Shown here one piece after another: positions 62,269 to 64,000 of a DNA stretch of 64,000 nt. The translations under genes and the position numbers were made by a program. Under the pieces are notes generated by a model. It was given only the letters and a program-made list of their open reading frames with translations, did no database searches and was not told the DNA's origin. Positions within the stretch are counted from its first letter, which is position 1. Every line of letters begins with the position of its first letter. The stretch is from Hymenobacter gummosus (lineage in GTDB: Bacteria > Bacteroidota > Bacteroidia > Cytophagales > Hymenobacteraceae), in NCBI RefSeq assembly GCF_003970915.1, contig NZ_RXOF01000003.1, positions 310,001 to 374,000 of the forward strand, read 5' to 3'.

Positions 62269-63825
62269 CTACCCCGGTAGCTTGGCCGTCAGGCGCTGCA
62301 GCTTATCCGCCCGCCCGATTTCCTTACCGTCGGCAAACACGCGCAGGCCCGGGCCTTTGCCGTACTTCTGGCCGGTTTTGTCCCAGATAATGGTAAGGGT
62401 GCGGCCGTGGTAGCGCAGCTCGTCGAGGCAGAAATAGTCCCACTGGCCCTCGGGAACCAGCGGCACCAGCTCCACCACGTTGTCGGCGCGGGGCTTCAGG
62501 CCCACCAGGCCGGTGATGATGAGGTCGGCGAAGCCGGAGTGGTTGTAGTAGCTGCTGCGCGGGTTGTCGCCCTTCAGCCACTCGCCGTTTTTCTCGTCCT
62601 GGTATTCGCCGAGGTAGGGCTGGCCGTTTTTGCGGTGCGAGAGGGCGTATTTGCGCAGCTCGTCGTAGTACACCTGCCGGCTCATGCCGTCCTGGTGCTT
62701 GTAGGCGGTGAGCAGGTTGGCCAGCCCTTTTAGCGTCTGGGTGGTGGCGTAGGGCCACACGGCGCCGTCCCACTCGCAGCCGTGGCCCGAGCCGTGGGTG
62801 CGGAAGCCGGGGGCGCGGCGCTCGGCCGTGGTCAGGCCCCAGGGCGCCTTGAAGCCGCCCTCGTCGGTGAGCTGCGCCCACTGCCGGGCATACTTGGCCT
62901 TGTCGGCGGGCAGGGAGAAGTACCACGGGATGTAGCCCAGCTCCTCGCGCCACTCGCAGAGGCCGCCTTTCTCGTACTGCACCTTGAAAAACGCGTCCTC
63001 GTCGTCCCAGAGCACGCGCTGCACGTCGGCGCGTAGCTGCTTGGCCTTAGCGGCGTACTTGCGTTGCAGCGAGTCGGTGCCGGTCAGCCGGGCCATTTCC
63101 ACCAGGGCCTTGGCGTTGCCGTACATGTAGCTGTTGATGGTCGGGCGCACGTTTTTCACCTTGCGCCCCCCGCTGATGGATTCCTCCATGGCGTCCTTCA
63201 CGTCGTACTGCCAGAACATCTGGCTGGGCAGCATCCGCTCCTTTTCCCAGAGCTTGTAGTCGGCACTAAGCGCGGGCAGCAGCTCCTGCACGAAGGGCTT
63301 GTTCGGATTGACTAAGTGGAAGTTCCACACCGCGTCCTGCAGCCAGCTGCTGAAGCCGTGCAGGCGCGGGGCCGTGCGCTTCGAGTCCACGTACAGCCAG
63401 AACTTGGTGTACTGCTCGATGTACTGCGGATTGCGCAGCCAGCGGCCCTCGTAGATATGGTGCCCCAGCGCGCTGCTGATGGTGTTGTGGGTGCCCGCGT
63501 GCTTCATCGGGGTGATGAACTCGGTGAACACGTAGCCGTCGGGCGTCTGCTTGAGATGCTTGCGCAGGCACCACCAGCGGTAGTAGTAGGTATGCTGCAG
63601 GGCCGAATCGGGGCACTCGAAGCGCGGCACCTGCTGGCTGAGCCAGTCGGCCGCCTGGGCGTTGGGCACCAGATTGATGACGTCCTCCTTTTCCAGCTCG
63701 TTGAAGCGGGCCACGTCGGCGCGCAGCGTGGCGTCGCTGAGCACGAAGCCGGTTTGGGCCTGGGCGGCGGATCCGGCGAGCAGGCCAAAGGAAAGCAGAA
63801 GCGCGGTGGTATGGCGGAAAGTCAT
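62269..63825 (-). CDS. (alpha/alpha)6 glycosidase, MGH1-like; GH142 candidate
   Basis: A 518-residue secreted protein, signal peptide ending 'GSAAQAQT'. 'DSALQHTYYYRWWCLRKHLK', 'GYVFTEFITPMKHAGTHNTI', 'YGNAKALVEMARLTG' and 'GCEWDGAVWPYATTQTLKGL' indicate a helical barrel of the MGH1-like type. In B. thetaiotaomicron the C-terminal half of BT1020 (GH142, beta-L-arabinofuranosidase of RG-II) is of this general type, and I think this is a stand-alone relative. The acidic residues in CEWDGAVW and 'FTEFITP' are candidate catalytic groups. The family number is inferred and needs alignment. Confidence 0.6.
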   Translation of the reverse strand: MTFRHTTALLLSFGLLAGSAAQAQTGFVLSDATLRADVARFNELEKEDVINLVPNAQAADWLSQQVPRFECPDSALQHTYYYRWWCLRKHLKQTPDGYVFTEFITPMKHAGTHNTISSALGHHIYEGRWLRNPQYIEQYTKFWLYVDSKRTAPRLHGFSSWLQDAVWNFHLVNPNKPFVQELLPALSADYKLWEKERMLPSQMFWQYDVKDAMEESISGGRKVKNVRPTINSYMYGNAKALVEMARLTGTDSLQRKYAAKAKQLRADVQRVLWDDEDAFFKVQYEKGGLCEWREELGYIPWYFSLPADKAKYARQWAQLTDEGGFKAPWGLTTAERRAPGFRTHGSGHGCEWDGAVWPYATTQTLKGLANLLTAYKHQDGMSRQVYYDELRKYALSHRKNGQPYLGEYQDEKNGEWLKGDNPRSSYYNHSGFADLIITGLVGLKPRADNVVELVPLVPEGQWDYFCLDELRYHGRTLTIIWDKTGQKYGKGPGLRVFADGKEIGRADKLQRLTAKLPG

Positions 63826-63866
63826 GCGGGTGGATTCGGATTCAGAAGCGGGCGGCGCGGACGTCG

Positions 63867-63912
63867 GTTCCCGCAGAGGTGCGCAGAGGGTGTCGCGGAG
63901 GCACGCAGAGGC
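63867..63912. repeat. Family D repeat arm
   Basis: GTTCCCGCAGAGGTGCGCAG then GGTGTCGCGGAGGCACGCAG, matching family D. It sits about 40 bases upstream of the (alpha/alpha)6 enzyme start. Confidence 0.75.
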
Positions 63913-63953
63913 AACGACCTGTCACGTGTTACCTGTCACCTCATCACCTAAGA

Positions 63954-64000
63954 TTACTCAAACAGCCAGTCCAGCTCCCCGTCCTTGTTAGTCACGCCCA
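63954..64000 (-). CDS. C-terminal end of a further minus-strand gene (partial)
   Basis: The minus strand reads GVTNKDGELDWLFE then TAA at 63956-63954. Only 14 codons are present, too few for a family call. The direction fits the rest of the block, so the locus probably continues to the right. Confidence 0.5.
   Translation of the reverse strand, partial: GVTNKDGELDWLFE

Noticed and set aside
1-64000. tRNA, rRNA and riboswitch search by eye
   Set aside because: No cloverleaf-like element, rRNA segment or known riboswitch core was recognised; a covariance-model scan would be needed to exclude small RNAs.

Overview
This window is GC-rich Bacteroidota DNA. A SusC/SusD pair, SusD-type lipoboxes, many signal-peptide glycosidases and dense intergenic palindromes all point that way. 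The high GC and the repeat types make Hymenobacter or a close relative in Cytophagales the best guess; this is inference, as no rRNA or housekeeping marker is present.

The main content is one large pectin utilisation locus whose enzyme list resembles the rhamnogalacturonan-II (RG-II) loci of Bacteroides thetaiotaomicron. Plus-strand arm (1-12154): end of a Gfo/Idh/MocA-like oxidoreductase, a MaoC-type dehydratase, a FucP-type sugar transporter, GH106 rhamnosidase, GH127 arabinofuranosidase, SGNH acetylesterase and a DUF5703 protein. Minus-strand block 12419-26192: sodium:solute symporter, oxidoreductase, exported rhamnose mutarotase-like protein, two GH78 rhamnosidases, a GH141-like beta-helix protein, a BT1017-like pectin methylesterase and a sialidase-fold protein. 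Minus-strand block 29931-49166: GH2, a second sialidase-fold protein, GH43, GH140 apiosidase, a two-domain beta-helix/DUF6298-like protein, PL1 pectate lyase, SusD, SusC and a fucose-isomerase-like protein. An AraC regulator (49788-50681, plus) lies divergent to that block. Minus-strand block 50905-63825: DapA/NanA-type aldolase, a second sodium:solute symporter, GH2 with a malectin-like domain, GH95, GH28 and a GH142-like (alpha/alpha)6 enzyme.

The proposed flow is outer-membrane capture by SusC/SusD, backbone cleavage by PL1 and GH28 after de-esterification, side-chain removal by GH106, GH78, GH127, GH43, GH140, GH95, GH141-like and GH2 enzymes, monosaccharide import by FucP and the symporters, and cytoplasmic conversion by the isomerase-like, oxidoreductase, dehydratase and aldolase proteins.

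Between 26443 and 29800 the locus is interrupted by a foreign-looking island. It holds an AT-rich restriction-endonuclease/ImmA-IrrE fusion, a MazF-type toxin-antitoxin pair, an orphan antitoxin, DUF5713 and a duplicated small-protein family. It also contains a 47-codon remnant of a second copy of the adjacent GH2 gene.

Most longer intergenic gaps are filled by a palindromic repeat from one of about seven families (called A-G here). Some repeats have become coding sequence in front of signal peptides, and two short inserts recur inside arms of different families.
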